Source: Pseudomonadota bacterium (GTDB lineage: Bacteria; Pseudomonadota; Gammaproteobacteria; Steroidobacterales; Steroidobacteraceae). From it: a stretch of DNA of 64,000 bases. Below, in pieces: positions 15,228 to 24,798 of this stretch. A program made the position numbers and the translations under genes. The notes beneath the pieces are model-generated. The model worked only from the letters and a program-made list of their open reading frames with translations, was not told the DNA's origin and made no database searches. The first letter of the stretch is position 1. The number at the start of each line of letters is the position of its first letter. The DNA lies in assembly GCA_021805275.1 (NCBI GenBank), contig JAJZFQ010000178.1:62001-126000 (forward strand). Direction: 5' to 3'.

Positions 15228-17186
15228 ATGCTGGATCTTCAGGACATCTTCGGGCCCGCCGGTCCGCTCCAGGCCGCGCTGCCGGACTTCACCGTCCGCG
15301 AGCCGCAGTGGCGGATGGCCGAGCGCGTGGCCTCGGCCATCGCTCGGCGCGAGGCACTGGTCATCGAGGCCGGCACCGGCACGGGCAAGACCTTCGCGTA
15401 CCTGGTGCCGGCGCTGCTCTCCGGCGCCCGGGTGCTCATCTCCACCGGTACGCGCACCCTGCAGGACCAGCTCTATGCCAAGGATCTGCCGCTGGTGGCC
15501 CGCGCGCTCGGCCGGCCGGCCACGGTGGCGCTGCTGAAGGGGCGCTCCAATTACCTCTGCCGTTACCGCCTCGGGCCGGGCGAGAGCGCGCTGCCCCTGC
15601 CGCTGGCCGGCGAGGACGCAATGGACGCATCGCCCCTCGAGCGCATCCGCCGCTGGGCGCTGAACACCCGCAGCGGCGACCTGGCGGAGGTCAGCGGGCT
15701 CGCCGACTCCGATCCGGTGTGGGGCGAGGTGACCTCGACCCGCGACAACTGTCTCGGCGTGCGCTGCCCGGAGCTCTCGCGCTGCCACGTCGCGCTCGCG
15801 CGCCGCGCCGCGATCGAGGCCGATGTGGTCATCGTCAATCATCACCTGCTGCTGGCGGACCTGGCACTGAAGGAGGACGGCTTCGGCGATCTGCTCGGTG
15901 CGGCCGATGCCGTCATCCTCGATGAGGCGCACCAGATCGCCGACCTGGCCACGCAGTTCTTCGGTGCCGAGGTCGGTAGCCGGCGGATCGAGACGCTGCT
16001 CGCGGACCTCGAGGCCCGGGTGCGCCAGGGCGGCGCGCCGGCGCGGACGCTGCTCGAGACCACCGGGGCGGTGCGCGCCTGCCTGGCGCACCTGGCACAG
16101 ACGCTCGAGGGACGCGCCGGTCGGCTCGAATGGGAGGAGGCCGAGCCGCTGCTCGGCGCGGACCTCGCGCGCCTGCGCGCGCATCTCGGGGAACTCACCG
16201 AGCGGCTGCGCGGCGGGGAGCCTGAAGCGCCGCTCGCCTCGTTCGCCGAGCGTTCCGCGGAGCTCGCCGCGAACCTCGAGCGCATTACCTCGCTCGACTC
16301 ACTCGAGGGGGCCCGCTGCGTTCAGCCGCTGCGCCGCGGCTTCACGCTCAGCCTGATGCCCTTCGATATCGCCCCGCGCTTCCAGGGACTGGTGCGCGCG
16401 CGCCCCTGCGCGTGGATCTTCACCTCGGCGACGCTCTCGCTCGGGGAGGACTTTAGCCATTTCACCAGCCGCCTCGGCCTCACCGAGGCGGACACGCTGA
16501 GGATCGACAGTCCCTTTGAGTTCTCCCGCCAGAGTCTGCTGTACCTGCCCGAAGCGCTGCCCGCGCCGCACAGCCCGGAGCACCTGGCCGCGGTGCTGCG
16601 GGTGGCGCGCACGCTCGTCGAGGCCGCCGGTGGCGGTGCGTTCGTGCTGTTCACCAGCCATCGCTCGCTCGAGCGGGCCGCCGCGCTGTGGCGAGCCGCC
16701 GGGGCACCGCTCGCGCGCTGGCGGCTGCTGGTGCAGGGCGAGGGGCCGCGCGAGCGGCTGCTGCAGGCCTTCCGCGCCGACGGCAACGCGGTGCTGTTCG
16801 GCACGGCGAGTTTCTGGGAGGGGGTGGACGTCAAGGGGGATGCGCTGCGGCTGGTCGTCATCGAGAAGCTGCCGTTCGCCTCGCCGGATGATCCGCTGGT
16901 GCGCGCGCGCATCGCGCACCTGGAGTCCACCGGCGCCAACGCCTTTCGCGACTACCAGCTGCCCGAGGCGGCGCTCGCTCTGAAGCAGGGGGTCGGTCGG
17001 CTGATCCGCAGCGAGCAGGATTTCGGGGTCGTCGCCATCTGCGACCCGCGGCTCGCCACGCGCGGCTACGGCAAGGTGTTGCTCGCGGCGCTGCCGCCGA
17101 TGAGCCGCACCCATCGCCAGGCCGATGCCATCGAGTTCCTCGGCCGGCGTTTGGGCACGGCGCTGCCCCGCGAGGCGCTCCCGTGA
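15228..17186 (+). CDS. ATP-dependent DNA helicase, DinG/YoaA (XPD-like) family
   Basis: A 652-residue superfamily 2 helicase that unwinds DNA or R-loop structures during repair. The Walker A motif is EAGTGTGKTFAYL (about residues 45-57) and the DEAH box is VILDEAHQI (about 228-236). Between them are cysteines suited to a 4Fe-4S cluster, in NYLCRYRLG and DNCLGVRCPELSRC. C-terminal helicase motifs include FTSATLSLGEDF, FGTASFWEGVDVKG and LKQGVGRLIRSEQD. The stop overlaps the tsaB GTG. The same tsaB-yoaA neighbourhood is found in Escherichia coli, which favours YoaA over DinG. Confidence 0.9.
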   Translation: MLDLQDIFGPAGPLQAALPDFTVREPQWRMAERVASAIARREALVIEAGTGTGKTFAYLVPALLSGARVLISTGTRTLQDQLYAKDLPLVARALGRPATVALLKGRSNYLCRYRLGPGESALPLPLAGEDAMDASPLERIRRWALNTRSGDLAEVSGLADSDPVWGEVTSTRDNCLGVRCPELSRCHVALARRAAIEADVVIVNHHLLLADLALKEDGFGDLLGAADAVILDEAHQIADLATQFFGAEVGSRRIETLLADLEARVRQGGAPARTLLETTGAVRACLAHLAQTLEGRAGRLEWEEAEPLLGADLARLRAHLGELTERLRGGEPEAPLASFAERSAELAANLERITSLDSLEGARCVQPLRRGFTLSLMPFDIAPRFQGLVRARPCAWIFTSATLSLGEDFSHFTSRLGLTEADTLRIDSPFEFSRQSLLYLPEALPAPHSPEHLAAVLRVARTLVEAAGGGAFVLFTSHRSLERAAALWRAAGAPLARWRLLVQGEGPRERLLQAFRADGNAVLFGTASFWEGVDVKGDALRLVVIEKLPFASPDDPLVRARIAHLESTGANAFRDYQLPEAALALKQGVGRLIRSEQDFGVVAICDPRLATRGYGKVLLAALPPMSRTHRQADAIEFLGRRLGTALPREALP

Positions 17187-17860
17187 GGCTGCTCGCACTC
17201 GATACGGCCACCGAGAACTGCTCGGTGGCGCTGCGCATCGGGGAGCAGGTGCTCGAGCGGCAGCTGCAGACTCCGCGCGGCCACGCCGAGCACCTGCTGC
17301 CGATGATCGATGCGCTGCTCGCCGAGGCCGGCGTCTCGCTCGGGACGCTCGATGCGCTCGCCTTCGGCCGCGGCCCGGGCTCTTTCACCGGAGTGCGCCT
17401 GGCCGCGAGCGTCGCACAGGGGCTCGCCTTCGGGGCCGGGCTCGGCGTGGTGGCGGTGTCGGATCTGCGCGCCGTCGCGCAGCGCGCGCTCGGGCTGGAT
17501 CAGAGCGTGCAGCGCGTGCTGGTGTGCAATGATGCGCGCATGGGCGAGGTGTACTGGGCGCTTTACGCGCGCCACGGTGCACTGGCCGAGCCCGAGAGCC
17601 CGGAGCGCGTGGGGGCGCCGGGCACGCTCGGCACCGAGTGGCGCGGCGCCCGCGGCGCGGGGCGCGGCTTTACCGCCTATGGGCAGCTTGCCTCGCACAG
17701 CGGCGTGACCGTGCCGGCGGGCTGGGAGCAGCTGCTGCCGAGCGCGCGGGAGGTTCTGCAGCTGGCGGTGCCCGAGGTCCAGGCCGGGCGGCTGCTCGCG
17801 CCCGAGGAGGCCGTTCCGGTGTATGTCCGTGACACGGTCGCGCAACCTTCGGCGCCGTGA
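17183..17860 (+). CDS. tsaB: tRNA threonylcarbamoyladenosine biosynthesis protein TsaB
   Basis: A 225-residue ASKHA-fold partner of TsaD in making t6A at position 37 of ANN-decoding tRNAs. The N-terminus RLLALDTATENCSVAL and the FGRGPGSFTGVRLAASVAQGLAF signature are diagnostic. The GTG start overlaps the helicase stop by 4 bases, indicating translational coupling. Pho-box repeats for phoB begin 14 bases after the stop. Confidence 0.93.
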   Translation: MRLLALDTATENCSVALRIGEQVLERQLQTPRGHAEHLLPMIDALLAEAGVSLGTLDALAFGRGPGSFTGVRLAASVAQGLAFGAGLGVVAVSDLRAVAQRALGLDQSVQRVLVCNDARMGEVYWALYARHGALAEPESPERVGAPGTLGTEWRGARGAGRGFTAYGQLASHSGVTVPAGWEQLLPSAREVLQLAVPEVQAGRLLAPEEAVPVYVRDTVAQPSAP

Positions 17861-17873
17861 CAGATATGCTGCA

Positions 17874-17907
17874 CTGTCATGATTCTGCAACACAGCTGCC
17901 TTCAAAT
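17874..17907 (+). promoter_or_regulatory. Pho box and -10 element of phoBR
   Basis: Three heptamers in exact 11-base register: CTGTCAT (17874), CTGCAAC (17885) and CTGCCTT (17896). The first is a perfect PhoB half-site. An 18-bp box (17874-17891) is followed after 10 bases by TCAAAT (17902-17907), the spacing expected for a PhoB-activated -10 element. This predicts autoregulation of phoBR under phosphate limitation. Confidence 0.75.
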
Positions 17908-17931
17908 AGCCGCGCTTCCCGGGCGCGCATC

Positions 17932-18627
17932 ATGACGGCAAAACGAATCCTCATCGTGGAAGATGAACCGGCGATCCGCCAGATGATCGCCTTCGGCCTG
18001 CGCCGCGCCGGATTTGAGGTCCGCGAGGCGGTCGATTATCGTGAGGCGCGCGAGGCGCTCGCCGACCAGCGCCCCGACCTCGTTCTGATCGACTGGATGC
18101 TGCCGGACATGAGCGGCCTGGAGCTGACCCGCACCCTCAAGCGCGACCGGGAGACCCGCGAGCTGCCGGTCATCATGCTGACTGCGCGCGCCGAGGAGGG
18201 CGACAAGGTCGCGGGGCTCGAGACCGGCGCCGATGACTACATCACCAAGCCGTTCTCGCCGCGCGAGCTCGTGGCCCGCATCAACGCGGTGCTGCGCCGC
18301 TCCGGGGCGGTCAGTCTGGATCACGTGGTCGAGTTCGAGGCGCTGAAGCTCGACCAGCAGGGCCAGCGCATCACCGTCGGGGAGCAGACCGTCGCGCTCG
18401 GTCCGACCGAGTACCGCATGCTCGAGTTCTTCATGACCCACCCCGAGCGGGTGTTCAGCCGCGAGCAGCTGCTCGATCGCCTCTGGGGCGGGAACGTCTA
18501 CGTCGAGGAGCGCACCATCGACGTGCACGTGCGCCGCCTGCGCAAGTCGCTGGAGAGATTCGGCCTGGAGCGCTTCGTGCAGACGGTGCGCGGCTCGGGC
18601 TACCGGTTCTCCGCCAAGGCGGAGTGA
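17932..18627 (+). CDS. phoB: Phosphate regulon response regulator PhoB
   Basis: A 231-residue OmpR-family regulator. Receiver domain: acidic pocket VEDE (9-12), phospho-acceptor Asp54 in LIDWMLPDMSG, Thr84 and Lys106 (ITKPFSPREL). The C-terminal winged helix binds Pho boxes (LGPTEYRMLEFFMTHPERVFSREQLL, then the recognition region VEERTIDVHVRRLRKSL and VRGSGYRF). ATG 17932 matches the PhoB N-terminus. A good Pho box lies upstream, and the stop overlaps the phoR start (TGATG). Confidence 0.95.
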   Translation: MTAKRILIVEDEPAIRQMIAFGLRRAGFEVREAVDYREAREALADQRPDLVLIDWMLPDMSGLELTRTLKRDRETRELPVIMLTARAEEGDKVAGLETGADDYITKPFSPRELVARINAVLRRSGAVSLDHVVEFEALKLDQQGQRITVGEQTVALGPTEYRMLEFFMTHPERVFSREQLLDRLWGGNVYVEERTIDVHVRRLRKSLERFGLERFVQTVRGSGYRFSAKAE

Positions 18628-19946
18628 TGCGGCCGGTGACCCAGGCGCTCGGCTACGCCACGACCCGGGTCGCTGGCGCGGCGCTCGTCGGGGTGCTGCT
18701 CGGGGCACTACTCGGGCGGCCCTGGGACGGCGTGGCGCTCGCCCTCGGGGCGTACCTGCTGTGGAGCCTGGCCATGCTCTACCGGGTCGAGTGGTGGCTG
18801 CAACACAGGAGCGTTGCCGAGCCGCCCGAGGCGCGCGGCGTATGGGGGACGGTGATCTCGCTCATCGCGCGCCTGCACCGGCGCAAGCGCTTTCACAAGG
18901 AGCGCTTCGTGCAGCTGATGCGCCAGCTGCAGCTGTCGAGCGCGGCGCTGCCGAACGGGGTGGTCATCCTCAACGCGCAGCGCGAGATCGTCTGGTTCAA
19001 CCGCATGGCCGCGCGCCTGCTCGGGCTGCGCCACGCGGTCGATGTCGGCGTGCGCATCGAGAACCTGCTGCGCGAGCCGCAGTTCGGCCGTTATCTCGAG
19101 AAGGGCGATTACGCCAACCCGGTAGTGGTGCGCCGCTCGAGCCCGCCGGACAACTACCTCTCGGTGCAGCTGGTCGCCTACGGGGACGGCCAGCAGCTGT
19201 TGCTGGCGGCGGACGTGTCCCGGCAGATGCGCCTCGAGGCGGTGCGGCGGGATTTCGTGGCCAATGCCTCGCACGAGCTGCGCTCGCCGCTCACCGTGAT
19301 CTCCGGTTACCTCGAGACGCTCGCCCAGGACCCGGGGCTCGACCCGGAGTTCGCCACGCCCATCGCCGAGATGCGCCGCCAAGCCGAGCGCATGACGGCC
19401 ATCGTGCGCGACCTGCTCGAGCTGTCGCGCCTGGAGGAGACCGACGAGCGCGCCGGTGGCGAGCCGCTCGATGTCGCCGGGCTGATGGCGCTGCTGCGCC
19501 GGGACGTCCTCGCCCGGCCGGTGCACCCGCGCGAGGTCCGCCTGCGGATCGACTCGGATGCGGCGCTGGTTGGCCAGGAGTCGGAGATCCACTCGGCGTT
19601 TGCCAACCTGGTCGATAACGCCGCCAAGTACACCCCGCCCGATGGCTCGATCGAGATGCGCTGGTGGAGCGATTTCGAGGGTGGACACTTCTGCGTCAGT
19701 GACACCGGCATCGGCATCCCGGCCGAGCACCTGCCGCGGCTCACCGAGCGGTTCTACCGCGTTGATCCGGGCCGCTCGCGGGCCACCGGCGGATCGGGCC
19801 TCGGCCTCGCCATCGTCAAGCACGTGCTGCAGCGCCACGGGGCGGAGCTCGAGATCGCGAGCACCGCGGGCAAGGGCAGCACCTTCACCTGCCACTTCCC
19901 GCCCGAGCGCGTGCTGACCGGACCGGGTGAGCGCCTGAGCGGCTAG
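18627..19946 (+). CDS. phoR: Phosphate regulon sensor histidine kinase PhoR
   Basis: A 439-residue membrane kinase. Two hydrophobic helices occupy about residues 10-50, followed by a PAS-like domain (NGVVILNAQREIVWFNRMAARLLGL). The dimerisation helix has His216 in ANASHELRSPLTV, and the ATPase domain shows [25 protein letters not shown] and [10 protein letters not shown]. It phosphorylates and dephosphorylates PhoB according to phosphate supply. ATG 18627 overlaps the phoB stop; an in-frame GTG one codon earlier is possible. Pho signalling also uses PhoU, encoded next. Confidence 0.94.
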   Translation: MRPVTQALGYATTRVAGAALVGVLLGALLGRPWDGVALALGAYLLWSLAMLYRVEWWLQHRSVAEPPEARGVWGTVISLIARLHRRKRFHKERFVQLMRQLQLSSAALPNGVVILNAQREIVWFNRMAARLLGLRHAVDVGVRIENLLREPQFGRYLEKGDYANPVVVRRSSPPDNYLSVQLVAYGDGQQLLLAADVSRQMRLEAVRRDFVANASHELRSPLTVISGYLETLAQDPGLDPEFATPIAEMRRQAERMTAIVRDLLELSRLEETDERAGGEPLDVAGLMALLRRDVLARPVHPREVRLRIDSDAALVGQESEIHSAFANLVDNAAKYTPPDGSIEMRWWSDFEGGHFCVSDTGIGIPAEHLPRLTERFYRVDPGRSRATGGSGLGLAIVKHVLQRHGAELEIASTAGKGSTFTCHFPPERVLTGPGERLSG

Positions 19947-19995
19947 TGCCGGGCGCTTCGGTTATGATCGCAGGCAATCCGAGAGGTGCCGCCTG

Positions 19996-20748
19996 ATGGA
20001 AACCGCTGACCTGACTCATCACATCTCCCGTCGCTTCAACGAGGACCTCGAGCGCGTGCGCACCAAGGTGCTCTCGATGGGCGGGTTCGTCGAGCAGCAG
20101 ATCGACAAGGCGATCAACGCGCTGCTCGAGGCCGACAGCGCGCTCGGGGAGTCCGTGGCGCTCGCCGACCACCAGGTGAACAACATGGAGGTGTCGATCG
20201 ACGAGGAATGCAGCCGCATCCTCGCCACGCGCGCCCCCGCGGCCGGTGACCTGCGCGTCATCGTCGCCATCATCAAGACCATCACCGACCTCGAGCGCAT
20301 GGGCGATGAGGGCGAGAAGATCGGCTACATCGCCTCGCGGCTGGCGGCGCTCGAGCGGCCCGCGGACAAGTACCGCGAGATCAAGCATCTCGGGCGCATC
20401 GTCACCGAGATGGTGCATGCGGCACTCGATGCGTTCGCGCGCATGGACGCCGAGGCGGCGCTGCAGGTGGCGCGCCAGGACCGGCTGGTCGACGAGGAGT
20501 ACGAGGCGATCCAGCGCCAGAGCATCACCTTCATGATGGAGGATCCGCGCTCCATCCGCCGCGCGCTCGATGTGATGTGGGTGGTGCGCTCGCTGGAGCG
20601 GATCGGGGATCACGCCAAGAACATCGCCGAGTACGTCATCTACATGGTCTACGGCAAGGACGTGCGCCACACGTCCCTCGATGACGTCGAGCGCGCGCTC
20701 AGTCAGCGCAATGCCGCGGCCGATGCGCACGGCGGGGAGTCGCCGTGA
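19996..20748 (+). CDS. phoU: Phosphate signalling protein PhoU
   Basis: A 250-residue, all-helical protein of two repeated three-helix bundles. The E/DxxxD metal-binding motifs occur in LRVIVAIIKTITDLERMGDEGEKI and in IRRALDVMWVVRSLERIGDHAKNIAEYVIYM. PhoU links the Pst transporter to PhoR and restrains the regulon when phosphate is plentiful. It follows phoR by 49 bases and overlaps dsbB at its end. Here it is with phoBR rather than after pstB, the usual place. Confidence 0.95.
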   Translation: METADLTHHISRRFNEDLERVRTKVLSMGGFVEQQIDKAINALLEADSALGESVALADHQVNNMEVSIDEECSRILATRAPAAGDLRVIVAIIKTITDLERMGDEGEKIGYIASRLAALERPADKYREIKHLGRIVTEMVHAALDAFARMDAEAALQVARQDRLVDEEYEAIQRQSITFMMEDPRSIRRALDVMWVVRSLERIGDHAKNIAEYVIYMVYGKDVRHTSLDDVERALSQRNAAADAHGGESP

Positions 20749-21293
20749 GCCCGATCAGCTCGCTGCGCTCGGCATTCGCGCGCGATGCGCTGCGCCGCCC
20801 GGTGAACCTGGCGGGATTGCTGCTCTGCGCCGCGCTGATCGCCTACGCGCTCTATGCACAGTTCGATCTGCGCCTCGATCCGTGTCCGCTCTGCATCTTC
20901 CAGCGCATCGGCATCGTGAGCCTGGGGGTGGTCTTCCTGCTGGCGGCGCTGCAGCATCCGCGCCGCATCGGCGCGGGCGTCTATGCGCTGCTGCTCGCGG
21001 TCGCGGCGCTCGCGACCCTTGCCGTGGCGGGGCGGCAGATCTACCTGCAGCACCTGCCGCCCTGGGAGGTGCCCTCCTGCGGCGCGCCGCTCTCGGTGAT
21101 GCTGAAGTTCATGCCGGTGAGCGCGGTGATCCGCAAGGTGCTCAACGGCAGCGGTGAGTGCGGCGTGGTGAACTGGACGTTCCTCGGGCTGTCGATGCCC
21201 GAGTGGGTGGCGCTGTGGACGATCGCCCTGGCCGCCGCCGGGATCGCGGTCAACCTGCGCGCGCTCAGGCCAGCAGGTTCGCGAGCACGTTGA
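20745..21293 (+). CDS. dsbB: Disulfide bond formation protein DsbB
   Basis: A 182-residue inner-membrane protein with four membrane segments that reoxidises DsbA and passes electrons to quinone. The first periplasmic CxxC is in [12 protein letters not shown]. The second cysteine pair is Cys in EVPSCGAPL and Cys in [17 protein letters not shown] 20745 overlaps the phoU stop. The last 29 bases overlap the end of dapE on the other strand. Confidence 0.93.
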   Translation: MSPISSLRSAFARDALRRPVNLAGLLLCAALIAYALYAQFDLRLDPCPLCIFQRIGIVSLGVVFLLAALQHPRRIGAGVYALLLAVAALATLAVAGRQIYLQHLPPWEVPSCGAPLSVMLKFMPVSAVIRKVLNGSGECGVVNWTFLGLSMPEWVALWTIALAAAGIAVNLRALRPAGSRAR

Positions 21294-22395
21294 AGTACAT
21301 GCGGTGCAGTACGTCGATGTCCTCGACGCGCACGCACTCGTTGACCTTGTGAATGGTCGCGTTGAGCACCCCGAGCTCGACCACTTGTGCCCCGAGCGGG
21401 GCAATGAACCGCCCGTCCGAGGTGCCGCCGCCGGTGGACAGCCGCGGCGCGGCGCCCGTGACCGAGCGGATCGCCGCGCAGACCGCCTCGGAGAGCGCCC
21501 CGGGGGGCGTGTAGAACGGCTCCCCGGACAGATACCACTCGATCGTGAAGCGCACGCCGTGCCGGGCGAGGATGCCCTCGACGGTCTGCTTCAGCCCCTC
21601 GAGCGTCTGCACCGGCGAGTAGCGCAGATTGAAGCGGGCCTTGAGCTCCCCGGGGATGACGTTCGGGGCGCCGGTGCCGGCGTTGAGGTTGGAGATCTGG
21701 AAGCTGGTCGGCTCGAAGTGTTCGGTCCCCTGGTCCCAGACGCGCTGGGTAAGCTCGGCCAGCGCCGGCGCCAGGGTGTGCACGGGGTTCTCGGCGAGCT
21801 GCGGGTAGGCGACGTGTCCCTGCACGCCGTGCACGGTCAGCCGGCCGCTGAATGAGCCGCGCCGGCCGATCTTGATGGTGTCCCCGATCGTCCGTTCGCT
21901 TGAGGGCTCGCCCACCACGCACCAGTCGATGCGCTCGCCACGCTCGCCGAGCAGTGCCGCGACCCGCTTGGTGCCGTCGACGGAGGGGCCTTCCTCGTCG
22001 CTGGTGATGAGAAAGGCAATCCGCCCGCGATGGCGCGGGTGGGCTGCCACGAATGCCTCGGCCGCCGTCACCATCGCGGCGAGGCCGCTTTTCATGTCGG
22101 CGGCGCCCCGGCCGTAGAGCATGCCCTCGCGCAGCGTCGGGGTGAACGGGTCGCTCAGCCACTCCTCGAGCGGCCCGGTGGGCACGACGTCGGTGTGCCC
22201 GGCGAAGCACAGCACCGGGCCGGCAGCGCTGCCGCGCCACGCCCAGAGGTTCGCCACGCTGCCGAACGGCAGCGGCTCGATCTGGAAGCCGGCCGCGCGC
22301 AGCCGCTCGATCATCAGCGCCTGACAGCCTTCGTCGGCCGGCGTGACCGAGCGGCGGGACATCAGCGCCTGGGTGAGCTCGAGGGTGGGGGACAT
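21265..22395 (-). CDS. dapE: Succinyl-diaminopimelate desuccinylase DapE
   Basis: A 376-residue M20-family di-zinc hydrolase that removes succinate from N-succinyl-LL-diaminopimelate in lysine and peptidoglycan synthesis. Metal and catalytic motifs: [43 protein letters not shown] and, near the end, [26 protein letters not shown] 22395 matches the family N-terminus ([19 protein letters not shown]); the open frame upstream runs through a promoter. Its partners dapD and dapC are at 35.8-37.8 kb. The gene is leftward and converges on dsbB. Confidence 0.95.
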   Translation of the reverse strand: MSPTLELTQALMSRRSVTPADEGCQALMIERLRAAGFQIEPLPFGSVANLWAWRGSAAGPVLCFAGHTDVVPTGPLEEWLSDPFTPTLREGMLYGRGAADMKSGLAAMVTAAEAFVAAHPRHRGRIAFLITSDEEGPSVDGTKRVAALLGERGERIDWCVVGEPSSERTIGDTIKIGRRGSFSGRLTVHGVQGHVAYPQLAENPVHTLAPALAELTQRVWDQGTEHFEPTSFQISNLNAGTGAPNVIPGELKARFNLRYSPVQTLEGLKQTVEGILARHGVRFTIEWYLSGEPFYTPPGALSEAVCAAIRSVTGAAPRLSTGGGTSDGRFIAPLGAQVVELGVLNATIHKVNECVRVEDIDVLHRMYFNVLANLLA

Positions 22396-22455
22396 GTCTC
22401 CGATGCGGCGCGGGGTGTCTGGGGGGAACGGCGATCCGAACACGGGCAGGGCGGC

Positions 22456-22484
22456 TTTATAAGGCGCGCGCGCGCGGTGGGCAA
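22456..22484 (-). promoter_or_regulatory. dapE promoter
   Basis: On the minus strand TTGCCC (22484-22479), a 17-base spacer and TATAAA (22461-22456) make a good sigma-70 promoter about 60 bases before the dapE ATG. Confidence 0.6.
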
Positions 22485-22515
22485 GCCGTTTTTTTGCCCC
22501 ACGCGTCCGGGGCGG

Positions 22516-22531
22516 GGAGTGTGTACACTCC
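22516..22531 (+). promoter_or_regulatory. Inverted repeat before the response-regulator gene
   Basis: GGAGTGT and ACACTCC, a 7-bp inverted repeat with a 2-base gap, lie 13-28 bases before the response-regulator ATG and overlap a possible -10 element (TACACT, 22524-22529). It could be an operator or a short hairpin covering the translation start. Confidence 0.4.
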
Positions 22532-22543
22532 GGCGAGCCGGCC

Positions 22544-23218
22544 ATGCGCATCCTGATCATAGAGGACGAGAAGAAAACCGCGGCATTCCTGCGCGAAGGA
22601 CTGACCGAGGCGGGATTCATCGCCGATGTCGCCGAGGACGGCGAGGAGGGCCGGTTCCGGGCCCTCGACATGGACTACGACCTCATCATCCTCGATGCGA
22701 TGCTGCCGCGGCTCGATGGCTGGTCGATCGTGGCGGACGTGCGCCGTAGCGGCAAGTCGATGCCGGTGCTCTTTCTCACCGCGCGCGGGGAAGTGCAGGA
22801 CCGGGTGAGGGGTCTGGAGCTCGGCGCGGATGACTACCTGGTCAAGCCGTACGCCTTCACCGAGCTGCTGGCGCGGGTGCGCGCCCTGCTGCGCCGGCGC
22901 GCCGAGCGCCAACCGGAGGTGCTGCAGATCGCCGACCTGCGCCTGGACCTGCTCGCCCGCCGGGCGCAGCGCGGCGCGCTGAAGCTCGATCTGGCGCCGA
23001 AGGAGTTCGCGCTGCTGTCGCTGCTCGCGCGCCGCCAGGGCGAGGTGCTCTCGCGCTGGGTGATCGCCGAGCAGGTCTGGGACATGAACTTCGACAGCGA
23101 CAGCAACGTGGTGGATGTGGCCGTGCGGCGCCTGCGGCGCAAGGTGGACGATCCGTTCCCGGTCAAGCTCATCCACACGGTCCGCGGCATGGGCTATGTT
23201 CTGGAAGCGCGCGCGTAA
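22544..23218 (+). CDS. OmpR-family response regulator (CusR/CzcR-like)
   Basis: A 224-residue response regulator. Receiver: [16 protein letters not shown], phospho-acceptor Asp51 in [13 protein letters not shown], and Lys101 in [17 protein letters not shown]. The DNA-binding winged helix shows [23 protein letters not shown] and [17 protein letters not shown] with VRGMGYVLE. The [19 protein letters not shown] pattern is typical of regulators controlling metal or drug efflux. The kinase gene overlaps its last 23 bases. It probably binds the inverted repeats at 24693-24737 before the RND operon. Confidence 0.92.
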   Translation: MRILIIEDEKKTAAFLREGLTEAGFIADVAEDGEEGRFRALDMDYDLIILDAMLPRLDGWSIVADVRRSGKSMPVLFLTARGEVQDRVRGLELGADDYLVKPYAFTELLARVRALLRRRAERQPEVLQIADLRLDLLARRAQRGALKLDLAPKEFALLSLLARRQGEVLSRWVIAEQVWDMNFDSDSNVVDVAVRRLRRKVDDPFPVKLIHTVRGMGYVLEARA

Positions 23219-24635
23219 CGCCCCGGAGCGGCCGCGCCGAGCGGCGATGGCGACGTGGCTGACGGTCTACTACACGATCGCGGCGCTCGCGCTCCTCGGG
23301 GCGGCCTCGGCCGTCTTCTATCTGGGGCTGCAGCACAGTCTCGACGACTCCAGCTGGGCCTCCCTCGAGGAGAAGGTGAGCGTGGTCACCCGGCTGCTCG
23401 AGCGCATGCCCGGGGGAAGCACGGGCATCGCCCCGAAGGTGGCCGAGGAGGCGGAGATCTCCGGCAACTTCCGCTCGCGCTTCATGCTGCGCGTGCTCGA
23501 TGCTCGCCGTCGCGTGCTCGTCGAGACGCGCGGCATGAGCACGCTGCTGCCCGATGAGGCGTTCCCCTGGGTGGCCCCGGGGAAGAGCGAGTCCAGAGGA
23601 CAGATCGAGCGCGATCACCGCCGCTTCCTGCTGGTCTCGGCGGCGATCCCCGGAGCGCTCGAGCCGACCTCGCCCTGGCGGCTGCAGGCCGCGCTCGACA
23701 TGAGCTCGGTGCAGCGACTGCTCGCCGGCTACCTGCAGCGGATGATTCTCGTGCTGGCCGGCGGCGTGCTGCTCGCCGCGGCCATCGGAGCGTGGATCGC
23801 ACGTCGCGGGCTGCGCCCGATCACCGCCATCACGCGTGCCACCGAGCGCATCGGCGCGCAGCGGCTGCACGAGCGGATCGGGGAGGCCGGCTGGCCGGCC
23901 GAGCTCACCGCGCTCGCCGCGGCATTCGACGGGATGCTCGAGCGGCTGCAGCAGTCCTTCGAGCGGCTCACCCAGTTCTCGGCCGATCTCGCCCACGAGC
24001 TGCGCACGCCGATCAACAACCTGATGGGCGAGGCGCAGGTCGCGCTCGCCCACGAGCGCAGCGCGCCGCAGTACCGCGAGGTGCTGCACTCGGGGCTCGA
24101 GGAGTACGGCCGCCTGGCGCGCATGATCGACCGGATGCTGTTTCTCGCCTACGCCGAGCACACGCTGCGCGCCCCGGAGCGCGCGCCGCTCGATGCCGCG
24201 CGCGAGATGCAGACGGTCGAGGAGTTCTACCAGATGCTCGCCGAGGAGTCCGGCGTCGAGCTCAGCTGCGCAGGCGGCGGACAGGTGTTCGCCGATCCGT
24301 CCCTGCTGCGCCGCGCGCTGAGCAATCTGGTCGCCAACGCCCTGAAGCACACCCCGCGCGGCGGGCGCGTGCGGATCGAGGGCGAGGGCACGCCGGACGG
24401 GGCTTTCCAGCTGCGCGTCAGCGACACCGGCATCGGCATCGCCCCGGAGCACCTGCCGAAGCTCACCGACCGGTTCTACCGCGTCGATCCGGCGCGGGCC
24501 GGCGGCCCGGGCGGCTCCGGACTCGGGCTCGCGATCGTCAAGTCCATCATGGACCTGCACGGCGGCACACTGCGCATCGAGAGCGCGCTCGGCCGGGGCA
24601 CCACCGCCCATCTGTACTTTCCACAAGCCTCGTAG
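23196..24635 (+). CDS. Sensor histidine kinase (CusS/CzcS-like)
   Basis: A 479-residue membrane kinase paired with the preceding regulator. A membrane helix (about 20-40) and a second one (about 185-205) enclose a periplasmic sensor domain of some 140 residues. A HAMP linker ([18 protein letters not shown]) follows, then the phospho-acceptor His267 in [12 protein letters not shown] and ATPase motifs [31 protein letters not shown] and [12 protein letters not shown]. The ATG at 23196 overlaps the regulator gene by 23 bases. The ligand is not evident: the sensor domain has no obvious His/Met metal cluster. Confidence 0.9.
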   Translation: MFWKRARNAPERPRRAAMATWLTVYYTIAALALLGAASAVFYLGLQHSLDDSSWASLEEKVSVVTRLLERMPGGSTGIAPKVAEEAEISGNFRSRFMLRVLDARRRVLVETRGMSTLLPDEAFPWVAPGKSESRGQIERDHRRFLLVSAAIPGALEPTSPWRLQAALDMSSVQRLLAGYLQRMILVLAGGVLLAAAIGAWIARRGLRPITAITRATERIGAQRLHERIGEAGWPAELTALAAAFDGMLERLQQSFERLTQFSADLAHELRTPINNLMGEAQVALAHERSAPQYREVLHSGLEEYGRLARMIDRMLFLAYAEHTLRAPERAPLDAAREMQTVEEFYQMLAEESGVELSCAGGGQVFADPSLLRRALSNLVANALKHTPRGGRVRIEGEGTPDGAFQLRVSDTGIGIAPEHLPKLTDRFYRVDPARAGGPGGSGLGLAIVKSIMDLHGGTLRIESALGRGTTAHLYFPQAS

Positions 24636-24692
24636 AGATAGATCGGCCCCGCGGCGCCCAAGCGCACACAACGGCTACCCATTGTCCGGCGC

Positions 24693-24737
24693 ATGACCGA
24701 TTGGTCATCTTCAGGTCATGTTGCCGTCAGGATGACC
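24693..24737 (+). promoter_or_regulatory. Clustered inverted-repeat operator upstream of RND operon
   Basis: Four half-sites lie in 45 bases: ATGACC (24693), GGTCAT (24703), GGTCAT (24714) and ATGACC (24732). The first two form a perfect inverted repeat with a 4-base gap. The two GGTCAT copies are 11 bases apart, one helical turn. This is typical of an OmpR-type regulator site, and TTGCCG at 24721-24726 within it could be a -35 element. The adjacent regulator is the obvious ligand. Confidence 0.6.
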
Positions 24738-24798
24738 CGGCTACTGTCTCGAGCAACGCGGCCGCAGTGCCGCCTGCGATCCAAAGGTAGAAGGGCTG

